Assembly: GCF_025263685.1 (NCBI RefSeq) | Contig: NZ_CP092109.1 | Span: forward strand, 2,667,001-2,731,000 | Source of the DNA: Geoalkalibacter halelectricus | GTDB taxonomy: Bacteria > Desulfobacterota > Desulfuromonadia > Desulfuromonadales > Geoalkalibacteraceae | Direction of reading: 5' to 3' | Length of the DNA: 64,000 nt | Shown here: positions 1 through 7,624 of the stretch, piece after piece | Numbering within the stretch: position 1 is the first letter of the stretch | How the letters are laid out: the number at the start of each line of letters is the position of its first letter | The notes under the pieces: generated by a model | Database searches by the model: none | Seen by the model: only the letters and a program-made list of their open reading frames with translations | Told to the model about the DNA's origin: nothing | Position numbers and translations under genes: made by a program

Positions 1-333
1 TGTGACCACATTCAAAAAAACCGTCCGCCGCAGTTTCTCGTCGGCCCCGTGGAAATGCCCGCGGCAATGCGGGCGTTGTGGACCCTGGACTATTTGCTCG
101 GGTGCTGCGGCATGACCGTGAGCAGATCTCCCGATCTGTTGGCATTCACTGCGCCGCCGGTGATTCGTTTTGCGGAGGGCCGGAGTTGGAAGATCGGAGA
201 GATCTTCGACCAGTTGCCGTATCAATCATCAGCGCCCTGCACGGTCGCTCAGCCACCGCCGCGTGCCGGACTTGCTCAGGCTCTCCTCGAGGTGGACGAG
301 AAATGGAACGAGATGCTTCTGGCAGGTCTGTGA
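1..333 (+). CDS. C-terminal part of an unrecognised protein (cut by window edge)
   Basis: The reading frame is open from the first base and runs to a TGA at 331-333, so about 110 C-terminal residues are visible and the true start lies outside the window. An internal ATG at 49 exists, but codons upstream of it (reading CDHIQKNRPPQFLVGPVE) stay open and look continuous with it. The fragment has a hydrophobic stretch (residues LDYLLGCCGM) and an acidic C-terminus. I do not recognise the family and assign no function. The VOC-fold gene follows 36 bp downstream on the same strand and could be cotranscribed. Confidence 0.5.
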   Translation, partial: CDHIQKNRPPQFLVGPVEMPAAMRALWTLDYLLGCCGMTVSRSPDLLAFTAPPVIRFAEGRSWKIGEIFDQLPYQSSAPCTVAQPPPRAGLAQALLEVDEKWNEMLLAGL

Positions 334-369
334 CGCCGCGGCAAAGAATGAAACACGACAGGAAGAGCT

Positions 370-729
370 ATGAAGCCAAAATTCACCGCCGGGCGAAACA
401 TCGCCATCAAAATCCCGCCTCACGAATACGCCGCGACGGTCCATTTTTATGCCGATATTCTCGGCCTCGCACGCATTTCCGAGTTTGCGCCGGATATCGT
501 GTTCGATTTCAACGGCAAGAACCTCTGGCTCGACAAGGTCGACGGGCTGAGCCAGGCCGAAACCTGGCTTGAAGTGTGCGCGGACGACCTCTCGGCGGCT
601 GCCGGGTACCTTGATGCCCAGGGAGTTGTTCGGCGCGATGAAATCGAAAAGCTGCCCGAGGGTTTCGAGGGATTCTGGATCACCAACGCCGCCGGAATAA
701 TCCACCTGGTGTCCCGGCAGAGAGATTAA
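370..729 (+). CDS. VOC-superfamily (glyoxalase-like) protein
   Basis: This 119-residue protein has the length and pattern of a single vicinal-oxygen-chelate module: an N-terminal strand (NIAIKIP), a helix with HFYADILGL, the mid-strand VFDFNGKNLWLDKVD, and a closing strand WITNAAGIIHLVSR. VOC proteins are usually metal-dependent lyases, dioxygenases or resistance proteins acting as dimers. The substrate cannot be read from the sequence and the metal ligands are not clearly conserved, so it could equally be a non-catalytic binding protein. The ATG at 370 follows GGAAGAGCT and begins 36 bp after the preceding partial gene. It converges with the AsmA-like gene, leaving only 15 bp between the two stops. 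Confidence 0.7.
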   Translation: MKPKFTAGRNIAIKIPPHEYAATVHFYADILGLARISEFAPDIVFDFNGKNLWLDKVDGLSQAETWLEVCADDLSAAAGYLDAQGVVRRDEIEKLPEGFEGFWITNAAGIIHLVSRQRD

Positions 730-744
730 AGGCAAAAGGCGGAG

Positions 745-2175
745 TCAATTCGGCGCCGCGACGGAGCCGTCATAAAAGACCTCGCATTCCACTCCGGGAA
801 ACAGGGTCAACCCCCTTTTGAGCAATTCCAGCGCCGGTCGGGCGAGGGTGGTGAGAAAATGGGGTTTTCGCATCTCGGGTTCATCAAAGGTGCCGACGAT
901 TTTTTGCTCCACGATGGCACAGCCTTCGGCGTCGACGAGGGCCACGGTCAGATCGTCGAATCGCTCATGGGCGAGATCAACGCCACCCTGTAGAGCCACG
1001 CGGTATTGGGAGGTCGCCATGGCGACATCCTTTGCCCGAGTGACACCTTCTTCAACCTCCCATTCCGAAACCAGGGTCCGAATCGCGGTACTGCCTTCCG
1101 TGCGGTAGAAAATACTGGCGAATTCATACCCCTTGGTCACCACCATCCCGAACGGACCGACAAAGAATAAGGCGCCCAAATCCACGAGATTGAAGGACTG
1201 GACCGCTTCAAACTGGGCGAATTCCCGATCCAGATCCGTGCCGTGAAGGGTCAGATCCGTGCCGCGCAGGGAGATTTGACCTTCCAGGGAGCGCCTGAGG
1301 GCGTCGCGGGTATCGCCCTGGGCAGAGAGCGTCGCGCTGAAGTCCATGCGCCCCTCGGCGACTTGTTCCGAGGCGAGGGTTTGAAAAAACCGGTCGACGT
1401 CGAATTGCGGCAGAGAGAATTCTGCCTGAAAACGCGGGACTGCGCCGGTGAAATCCCCTTGCAGGCTGCCGGTGCCTTGACTGCCGAAGGCTTGCACGGT
1501 GAATTCCGTGATATCCAATGTCGCGCCATCCGCAACAAGGGCGCCGCTGAGGTCCGCTACGCCGAAGTCGTCATGACGGAATTCGGCGCAGGCGAGATCG
1601 GCGGTGAAGGACGGGTATCTGCGCGGATCGCTGGAATTTTCGACGGCGGGAAGGTGCAGATCGCGCAGGTTCAGGTTGCAATCAACGGCCTCAAGAGTTT
1701 GGCCGAGTTTTTTGTCGGTGAAAATAAGGCTGCCCTCCGAGACGGTGAGTTTTGCCAAGGTCAGGGCCGGTTGGTGCTCCTGCGCATCCCGAGGGTCCGT
1801 GAAAGGAAACTTGCCCTCCTGGTCGCGCTCAAAGGCAATTTGGGGCTGGACCAGCACGACTTCCTTGATCCGGATTTTTCCTTGCAGCAAGGGGCCAAGC
1901 GCCACCGCGACCCTGGCTTTTTTGACCGAAGCGATCTCGGCATCTTCATCATCGAGGTGGGCATCCTCAAGGGTGAGAACCAGGGGGGAGAAGATGGTGA
2001 AACGCATCGGCCCCTCGACCCTGAGGTCAAGGCCCAGCGTCTCGGAAACCACGGCCTCAAGGCGCGGCCTGACGGCATCGGCGGAGACGAAATGCCGCAT
2101 GACCAAGGCGAGCAGTACGAGCAGGGCCAGGACTCCAGCGGCAAAAATCAGGGAGAATTTCAAGGGTTTTGACAT
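745..2175 (-). CDS. AsmA-family protein
   Basis: This 476-residue protein starts with one N-terminal membrane anchor (about residues 7-27, LIFAAGVLALLVLLALVM). The AsmA pattern of a short conserved block after the anchor follows (VVSETLGLDLRVEGPM), then long beta-rich periplasmic sequence with repeated LTLEDAHL/VALGPLLQGKIRIKEV-type strands. Members are inner-membrane-anchored, and the family is linked to outer-membrane assembly and lipid transport between membranes. It is a mid-size member compared with E. coli AsmA or the large TamB/YhdP relatives. It is read alone on the minus strand. The ATG at 2175 is preceded by AAAGGGTGAAGG at a normal distance. The family assignment is good; the specific role is not known. 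Confidence 0.8.
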   Translation of the reverse strand: MSKPLKFSLIFAAGVLALLVLLALVMRHFVSADAVRPRLEAVVSETLGLDLRVEGPMRFTIFSPLVLTLEDAHLDDEDAEIASVKKARVAVALGPLLQGKIRIKEVVLVQPQIAFERDQEGKFPFTDPRDAQEHQPALTLAKLTVSEGSLIFTDKKLGQTLEAVDCNLNLRDLHLPAVENSSDPRRYPSFTADLACAEFRHDDFGVADLSGALVADGATLDITEFTVQAFGSQGTGSLQGDFTGAVPRFQAEFSLPQFDVDRFFQTLASEQVAEGRMDFSATLSAQGDTRDALRRSLEGQISLRGTDLTLHGTDLDREFAQFEAVQSFNLVDLGALFFVGPFGMVVTKGYEFASIFYRTEGSTAIRTLVSEWEVEEGVTRAKDVAMATSQYRVALQGGVDLAHERFDDLTVALVDAEGCAIVEQKIVGTFDEPEMRKPHFLTTLARPALELLKRGLTLFPGVECEVFYDGSVAAPN

Positions 2176-2488
2176 AAACCTTCACCCTTTGGTTTAACTG
2201 CGCGGTTGCCTGTGTATTCCGTTCCTGGTGGTTTCGGTCACCAAGATTTTTTTCGCTTGGCAATTACTATAACAACTTCACCCCCGTTTTCAGCGGCCGC
2301 GGAATGAAATCAGCGCTTTATTCAAAGGGCCGAACCTGGACAGAACCGGGAAAGTTTCGGCTAGACTCCTGTTGGCAATGTTTTATTGCACGGTGCGGCT
2401 CTGGTGCGCGGCCGCATGGGAGGTAAAATTGGACGAGAGAGAAAAACCTATGGCTCGACCAAGGCAAACTCCAGGGGAGGATTAAATC
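2176..2488. other. Divergent intergenic region
   Basis: This 313 bp gap separates the minus-strand AsmA-like gene from the plus-strand isochorismatase-like gene, so it should carry promoters in both directions. On the minus strand a TATAGT hexamer (about 2265-2270) is a plausible -10 element without an obvious -35. No convincing ORF or structured RNA was seen. The plus-strand gene has a good ribosome site (GGAGGATTAAATC before the ATG at 2489). Confidence 0.4.
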
Positions 2489-3112
2489 ATGAACAGCACA
2501 TTCAAGTACACGCGCCTATCCAAGGATGATGCGGCCTGTCTGCTGGTGGACCATCAGTCGGGTTTGATTTCGCTGGTGCAGGATTTTTCGCCGGGAGAAT
2601 TCAAGAACAACGTCCTGGCGCTTGCGGCCTGCGGCAAGTATTTCAAGCTGCCGACCATATTGACGACCAGTTTCGAGAACGGCCCCAACGGCCCGCTGGT
2701 GCCGGAATTGAAGGAGTTGTTTCCCGATGCGCCCTATATCGCGCGCCCCGGCAACATCAATGCCTGGGACAACGAGGAATTCGTCAAGGCGGTGGAGCAA
2801 ACCGGCCGCAAGCAGTTGATCATCGCCGGGGTGGTCACGGAAGTCTGCGTGGCTTTTCCGGCGCTCTCGGCCCGTGAAGCCGGCTATGATGTGTTCGTGG
2901 TCACCGACGCTTCGGGCACTTTCAATGAGGTCACACGTCACACGGCCTGGGCACGCATGGCGGCCGCCGGGGTACAGTTGATGAACTGGTTCGGCGTCGC
3001 CTGCGAATTACACCGTGACTGGCGCAACGATATCGAGGGTTTGGGAGAGCTGTTTTCCACCTACATTCCCAACTATCGGAACCTGATTACCAGCTACATG
3101 GCCAGGCAGTAG
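2489..3112 (+). CDS. Isochorismatase-family (YcaC-like) cysteine hydrolase
   Basis: This 207-residue protein has the cysteine-hydrolase fold of the isochorismatase family. The catalytic Asp is in CLLVDHQSGL (D21) and the nucleophile Cys is in GVVTEVCVAF (C120), preceded by the usual cis-peptide VVT segment. The RPGNINAWDN block resembles E. coli YcaC and related enzymes of uncertain substrate. A nicotinamidase or isochorismatase role cannot be excluded, but the length and the RPG.INAWDN segment favour YcaC-like. The start is set by GGAGG 8 bp upstream of the ATG. It appears to be monocistronic and is followed by a hairpin at 3151-3178. Confidence 0.85.
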   Translation: MNSTFKYTRLSKDDAACLLVDHQSGLISLVQDFSPGEFKNNVLALAACGKYFKLPTILTTSFENGPNGPLVPELKELFPDAPYIARPGNINAWDNEEFVKAVEQTGRKQLIIAGVVTEVCVAFPALSAREAGYDVFVVTDASGTFNEVTRHTAWARMAAAGVQLMNWFGVACELHRDWRNDIEGLGELFSTYIPNYRNLITSYMARQ

Positions 3113-3150
3113 AGGTCGTGAAGGCAGGGAGAGATTCAGGCCGACACGAA

Positions 3151-3178
3151 ACGGCGCGACGCTTGGGCGCCGCGCCGT
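3151..3178. terminator. GC-rich hairpin between convergent genes (possible terminator)
   Basis: Perfect 8-bp arms ACGGCGCG (3151-3158) and CGCGCCGT (3171-3178) lie between the isochorismatase-like gene and the minus-strand small membrane protein, which converge here. There is no T-run on either side, so a terminator role is only a positional inference. Confidence 0.35.
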
Positions 3179-3188
3179 AGGAGGGGAT

Positions 3189-3371
3189 TTATTTCTGTTG
3201 CCAACCGTAACGGCGCATGCTCCAGCCCAGGGCGGTGAAGGTTGTGACGAAAATGCTCCAGATGAGCAGGATGGTTCCCATGAGATGGGGGGCAATCATG
3301 GAAAACATCAGGGTCGGCGCGATGATAATGAGAAACAGAAACGTCAGGAAAATCAAAATTTTGTCTTTCAT
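3189..3371 (-). CDS. Small two-helix membrane protein
   Basis: This 60-residue protein is built from two hydrophobic segments (about residues 5-24 and 30-50) joined by a short loop. The ends are basic (MKDK at the start, MRRYGWQQK at the end), so it is predicted to be an inner-membrane hairpin. An AAAGGATCAGGTC ribosome site precedes the ATG at 3371. The strong hydrophobic pattern and the Shine-Dalgarno site make it more credible than the overlapping ORFs in other frames. I do not recognise a family and assign no function. Confidence 0.6.
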   Translation of the reverse strand: MKDKILIFLTFLFLIIIAPTLMFSMIAPHLMGTILLIWSIFVTTFTALGWSMRRYGWQQK

Positions 3372-3576
3372 GACCTGATCCTTTCAAGGATTGTCATCTG
3401 TATATTCTGAATATTTCTCTTTGCTGATTTTATCGCAAATTCCCTTGGCGCGCATCTTTTCGCTAACTGGTTAAAATGTCGTCCATTTAGCTCACCGCCA
3501 TGCCAGATCCTCGGGCGGTGCCGGGGGGACGGTGGGCGACAACTCCCGAAACCTGTCTTGAGACCTCCAAAAGGGA

Positions 3577-3606
3577 TTGCATCGGGGGAGAATATCATTA
3601 TATATT
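3577..3606 (+). promoter_or_regulatory. Putative sigma-70 promoter for the DD-carboxypeptidase
   Basis: TTGCAT (3577-3582) and TATATT (3601-3606) are separated by 18 bp and lie about 90 bp upstream of the carboxypeptidase ATG. The -10 matches consensus at five of six positions and the -35 is weak. Inference only. Confidence 0.35.
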
Positions 3607-3695
3607 GCTCATAATGTGCGCGATTCTCTGCCTTTGCGTCCTGCAAGGGGGGCCGCACATCGTTTCACCGCTCTCCCTGTTCGGAGGTTTTCCCC

Positions 3696-4571
3696 ATGAT
3701 TGCGCGTGTTTTTGTCATTCTGCTGGCTGTTTGCCTTGCGGTCGTCGCACCGGTGCTTGCCGCCGCACCCCTGCCGGTCTCCGCCGGCGCCGTTTTGGTC
3801 AAATCGGGGGATGCCTTGATCTGGTCCCATCAGGCGGATAAGCGTCTGCCGCCCGCCAGCCTGACTAAGGTGATGACGGCCCTGGTGGTTCTTGAACGGG
3901 CCGATCTCGACGAGGTGGTGACCGTATCCGCCGCGGCAGCCGCCGAGTTGGGCAGCCGCCTGCAAATGCAGGCGGGTGACCGGTTGCGCCTCGGGGATTT
4001 GCTGGCGGCGGTGTTGATTCGCTCGGCCAATGATGGGGCCCACGCCCTGGCCGAGCATGTGGCGGGCAGTCAGGCCGAATTCGTCAGGTTGATGAACCAG
4101 CATGCCGCTGAGCTGGGTTTGGCCGATACGCGTTTTCAGAATGCCAGCGGCTGGGATCATCCGCAGCATTATTCCACCGCCCTTGATTTGGCTCGTCTGA
4201 CTGAATACGCCATGGGGCATGAGGAGTTTCGGCGCCTGGTTGCCGTTGAGGAGATGCAGGTCCGCAGCCTGGACGGCGAGAGTTCCTGGGAGATCAGAAA
4301 CAGCAATCGGCTGCTGGGTTTCTACGAGGGCTTGCAGGGCGTCAAGACCGGCTTCACCAACAGAGCGGGGCCTTGCCTGATCTCTATGGCGGAGCGGGAC
4401 GGAAAGCAGGTGCTGGTGGTTTTGCTCAATTCACCCAAGCGTTGGGATGAGACCCCGGCGATTCTCGACTGGGTGTTCGGACTCGACGCCGCGGATGTCG
4501 AGGGTGAACGAGTAGCGGCGGTTGATCTGGAAGCCTCCGAGGGGCGCGCTGTCGGAGCGGGCGGCGACTGA
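3696..4571 (+). CDS. D-alanyl-D-alanine carboxypeptidase (PBP5/6-like, S11)
   Basis: This 291-residue exported enzyme trims the terminal D-Ala from peptidoglycan stem peptides. An N-terminal signal peptide ends near VLAAAPLPV (about residue 24). All three penicillin-binding motifs are present: SxxK as SLTK (S55, K58), SxN as SAN (S110-N112) and KTG (K217-G219). It is shorter than E. coli PBP5 and ends soon after the catalytic domain, lacking a clear C-terminal amphipathic membrane anchor, so it may be soluble in the periplasm like DacF/YkfB-type enzymes. GGAGG lies 8 bp upstream of the ATG. The methyltransferase gene follows 66 bp downstream. Confidence 0.92.
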   Translation: MIARVFVILLAVCLAVVAPVLAAAPLPVSAGAVLVKSGDALIWSHQADKRLPPASLTKVMTALVVLERADLDEVVTVSAAAAAELGSRLQMQAGDRLRLGDLLAAVLIRSANDGAHALAEHVAGSQAEFVRLMNQHAAELGLADTRFQNASGWDHPQHYSTALDLARLTEYAMGHEEFRRLVAVEEMQVRSLDGESSWEIRNSNRLLGFYEGLQGVKTGFTNRAGPCLISMAERDGKQVLVVLLNSPKRWDETPAILDWVFGLDAADVEGERVAAVDLEASEGRAVGAGGD

Positions 4572-4637
4572 TCCGGCAAAAAAGACCCTCGGGCACGCGT
4601 TCTTGCTCATCGATCCAGATGGGAAGGAGTTGCTTTC

Positions 4638-5399
4638 ATGGCCGAGCCCCTGGACAAAATCCGCCTCTATAACGATCTGGCCTGGCTCTGGCCCCTGTGG
4701 GGTGACCATGAAACCGAGTACGCGCATTACGCCGCGCATGTCGCACGGCTCATCGCGACTCATGCCGCGCCGCCCGCAACCTCGCTGCTGTCCCTGGCGT
4801 GCGGCGGCGGAAAAAATCTCTTTACCCTGAAAAAGCACTTTTCCGTCACCGGCCTCGATCTGAGTCCCGTCATGCTTCGGCAGGCCGCCGCCCTCAATCC
4901 GGAATGCGCCTTTGTCCAGGCCGACATGCGCACTTTTTCCCTGGATATCCTCTTTGACGCGATTTTCCTCGAGGACGGCGTATCTCATCTTATTTGCCGC
5001 ACGGATCTAGCCGCAACCTTTGCTCGTGCCTATCGCCATCTGCGGCCGGGCGGTGTCCTGGTCGTGACGCCCGATATCACCACCGAGAGTTTTCGTCAGA
5101 ACCAGACCACCTGCGCCGAGGCGGTGGCGCGCTTGAAACCGCCGGGGGTGGATGTGAGTTTCGTCGAGAATCTCTACGACCCCGATCCCACCGACGAGCA
5201 TTACGAGGCAACCATCCTCTATCTGATCCGCGAGCGCGGCCGACTGCGCATTGAAACCGACCGTTGGACCCTGGGGCTCTTTCCCCTGGCGGCCTGGAAG
5301 CAGCTTCTGAGTGTCGCGGGCTTTGTGGTCCATGAGCATGCCTATGCGCAGGATGATGTGCAATATCCTAGCTTGGCATGCGTGAAGAGCGGCGCCTGA
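4638..5399 (+). CDS. Class I SAM-dependent methyltransferase
   Basis: This 253-residue protein has a Rossmann methyltransferase core. Motif I is LLSLACGGGKN (about residues 54-64), motif II is VTGLDLSPVML, the acidic post-II position is in VQADMRTF, and the HLRPGGVLVVTPD strand is motif III-like. The substrate is not evident; the pattern is that of the large Methyltransf_25/11 group acting on small molecules. The ATG has an AAGGAG ribosome site. It is downstream of the carboxypeptidase and probably cotranscribed, but no functional link follows from that. Confidence 0.82.
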   Translation: MAEPLDKIRLYNDLAWLWPLWGDHETEYAHYAAHVARLIATHAAPPATSLLSLACGGGKNLFTLKKHFSVTGLDLSPVMLRQAAALNPECAFVQADMRTFSLDILFDAIFLEDGVSHLICRTDLAATFARAYRHLRPGGVLVVTPDITTESFRQNQTTCAEAVARLKPPGVDVSFVENLYDPDPTDEHYEATILYLIRERGRLRIETDRWTLGLFPLAAWKQLLSVAGFVVHEHAYAQDDVQYPSLACVKSGA

Positions 5400-5611
5400 G
5401 AATGCAGTTGAGGGAGGCTGTTGAGAACCGCAACTCAATGGCGGGAAAAACAAAAAGCAGCCGAGAGAAGACTGTCAAGGGAGCAAAATCGTCTTGTAAA
5501 GTATTGAAAAAATGTAAGAAAAGAGGGGGGGTGCGCAGGCTGTTGAAATGATTGCGGAATGTTGCGCTTTTATCGCGGCGATGCGAAAAACTGCCGACGC
5601 TCATCAAAAAT

Positions 5612-5645
5612 TTGACCCGACCACGCAGCGGCGTGGTCGGGTCAA
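5612..5645 (-). terminator. Rho-independent terminator for the small minus-strand membrane gene
   Basis: Perfect 15-bp arms TTGACCCGACCACGC (5612-5626) and its complement (5631-5645) enclose the loop AGCG. Read on the minus strand the stem is followed by ATTTTTG, a short T-run, and it lies about 50 bp past the stop of the gene at 5698-5850. Confidence 0.75.
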
Positions 5646-5697
5646 GGTCAAACGGGTAAGTGAAGGCTCGATTTTTTCCTCAGGTTACCGGACTCCG

Positions 5698-5850
5698 CTA
5701 AAGCCCAAAGATCAGAAACACGAAAAAAAGAACCGTAAAGATACCGCAAAGAATTTTGCCGATTTTGTTCATGGGAGCGGAAATGTCGAGAAACACCAAA
5801 ACAAGGGCGATACAGGCGATGGTGAAAAATACGGTGGCCAAATCCAACAT
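5698..5850 (-). CDS. 50-residue membrane protein, DUF1328/YtjA-like
   Basis: A short ORF of 50 codons begins at the ATG at 5850 behind a strong AAGGAGG ribosome site and ends at TAG 5698-5700, just before the hairpin terminator. The product has two hydrophobic helices (residues 4-21 and 34-50) joined by a turn with NKIGKI. Start MLDLATVF, mid-segment IGKIL and tail FVFLI match the layout of DUF1328 (YtjA) small membrane proteins, in which an IAKIL segment precedes the second helix. Known members are small inner-membrane proteins of unknown function. Ribosome site, length and terminator together make it a real gene; the family call is by pattern only. Confidence 0.72.
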   Translation of the reverse strand: MLDLATVFFTIACIALVLVFLDISAPMNKIGKILCGIFTVLFFVFLIFGL

Positions 5851-5853
5851 TGA

Positions 5854-6280
5854 TTTCCTCCTTGATGCGGGGTATGTGAAAGCTGTGGTCGCTGGACGTT
5901 CTTATCTGAGAAATCCCGAGAGATGAGAATCAGGTAGGTAGCTAAGATTTAGTTGAGTAGCCTGGGGATCATGATGATTTAGATGCCGGCGATGATTACG
6001 AGGATCGGCTCGGTCTGTATACGTTTATGGCGCTACTTCTTTAAATATACCTGCCACTTGAGAGGCTGAGCCTTTAGAGAATTTTATAACAGGCGTTGGG
6101 CGGGAATGCAACACAAACCGGTATGGAGGCGAGCGAAATCGCACCTGCCGCATGCTCGCGAAGCTGCTGGTCATGCCTTGTCTCACATGAACTGAAAGAT
6201 TTCGCCATCAAACCCTAACAGGCGGCATTTATTAAGAACCCTTCCTTCGACAGTCCTTTTTTGCGGAAGGTCGTGTTCTT
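5854..6280. other. Intergenic region, nothing identified
   Basis: This 427 bp stretch lies between the divergent DUF1328-like gene and the histidine kinase hybrid. It is locally AT-rich (5940-6090). I see no ORF with a ribosome site, no tRNA or riboswitch signature and no clear promoter. Inverted CCTTCC and GGAAGG segments in about 6241-6269 could form a weak hairpin ahead of the kinase start. Confidence 0.3.
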
Positions 6281-7504
6281 ATGATCAATCCCCTCATTAA
6301 TCCTGACAAATCACCGGCGGCGGATCCGCATGCCGGTAAAGCCCTCTCGCGCGGTTTGGTTCTGGTGGTTGACGATGAACCGGAACTGGTTGAGATGCTC
6401 GAGTATTCCCTGCGCCAGCAGGGCTACGCCACCCTTGCCACCGGTGACGGATTCAGCGCCTGCCGGCTGATCGAAAAGGAGCGGCCGGAACTCATCCTGC
6501 TCGATATCCTCATGCCGGATCTTGACGGTTGGGAGGTCTGTCGGCTGCTGCGCAGCGTTCCCGATGAAGAGATCGCCACCATTCCCGTGGTCATGCTCAC
6601 CGCCCTCAATGATGCCGAGGATCGCCTGCGCGGGTTGGAACTCGGCGCCGATGCCTATGTGGCCAAACCCTACTCCCTGCGTGAACTTCTGGCTTTGGCG
6701 GAAAACCTCATCGCACGGCGCCGCCGTGACCAGACCCAGCGCAGCGAGCTTGCGCGCCTGCGCTCGCGCGAGCAGGTGTCTGCCGACGTTCAGGGCCTGC
6801 TGTTCCATGAATTGCGCAATCAGTTGGTGGTGATCGGTGGCTTCTCCAACATGCTGGCGCGTGGCGACATGGAGTCCCAGCCCTTGAAAACCCGCGATTA
6901 CCTCAAGGCCATTCATCGCAGCTCCGATTACTTGAGCCAGTTGGCGGAAGAATTTCAGATGGTGCGCCAGATCGAGGATGGCAGTCTGGAGCTTGCCTTG
7001 GCCGAGGTTGATGTTCGCCTGCTGGTTGAGGACGTGATGGCTTTGTTTCGGCCCCTTGCTGAAATGCGGCAGATTGCCCTGGATTTGCAAATCGAGGCGG
7101 ACGTCCCGCCGGTTGCGTCCCACTGGGCCGCGCTCAAGGTGGTGCTCTCGAACCTGGTCGACAACGCCGTGAAGTTCAGCAGTTCCGGAAGCCGGGTCGG
7201 AGCGCGTCTGTTTTGGGATGCACAGGGAGCCGAGGTGGGCGTGGAAATCAGCGACACCGGCGCGGGGATCGCCGAGGAAGAGCAAGACCTGGTTTTTCAA
7301 AAGTTTTGTCGCGGGCGTATCGGGCGGCAGCAGTCGCGCGGCAGCGGCTTGGGTCTGTACATGGTGCGTACCCTGCTGCAAGCGCTGGGAGGTCGCGTGA
7401 CCCTGCGCAGTTCGCCCGGCCATGGGTGCCGCTTCACCGTGTTTCTGCCGGTGGAGGAAGGGCAGGGCAATCGTTCTGATTTTCATGGATCGGGCTCATC
7501 CTGA
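6281..7504 (+). CDS. Hybrid response regulator / histidine kinase
   Basis: This 407-residue cytoplasmic signalling protein has two parts. Residues about 26-140 form a receiver domain with the acidic pocket (VVDDEPE), the phospho-acceptor D75 in LLDILMPDLDG, T in MLTAL and K in AKPYS. From about 165 onward is a kinase: H-box FHELRNQL (H176), N-box NLVDNAVKFS, G1 DTGAGI and G2 GSGLGLYMV. No transmembrane segment is present, so it likely receives input from another kinase through the receiver. The N-terminal receiver followed by a kinase is the reverse of the common hybrid order. GGAAGG precedes the ATG. It lies 120 bp upstream of the unknown large protein/PSD operon and may regulate it or sense the same cue. 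Confidence 0.9.
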   Translation: MINPLINPDKSPAADPHAGKALSRGLVLVVDDEPELVEMLEYSLRQQGYATLATGDGFSACRLIEKERPELILLDILMPDLDGWEVCRLLRSVPDEEIATIPVVMLTALNDAEDRLRGLELGADAYVAKPYSLRELLALAENLIARRRRDQTQRSELARLRSREQVSADVQGLLFHELRNQLVVIGGFSNMLARGDMESQPLKTRDYLKAIHRSSDYLSQLAEEFQMVRQIEDGSLELALAEVDVRLLVEDVMALFRPLAEMRQIALDLQIEADVPPVASHWAALKVVLSNLVDNAVKFSSSGSRVGARLFWDAQGAEVGVEISDTGAGIAEEEQDLVFQKFCRGRIGRQQSRGSGLGLYMVRTLLQALGGRVTLRSSPGHGCRFTVFLPVEEGQGNRSDFHGSGSS

Positions 7505-7624
7505 CCTCATGGGAACATAATATAAAATTCACCACTTCTTCATGTCCGGCAAATGGTCGCGGCGTAGTTTCCCTTCCGAACCCGGGCCGTCCAAAGGCCC
7601 TTTGCGCATGCGGAGCCTTTGAAC

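Noticed and set aside
5854-6280. Possible riboswitch or cyclic-di-GMP aptamer before the hybrid kinase
   Set aside because: I looked for known aptamer core strings and found none; only a weak hairpin is visible.
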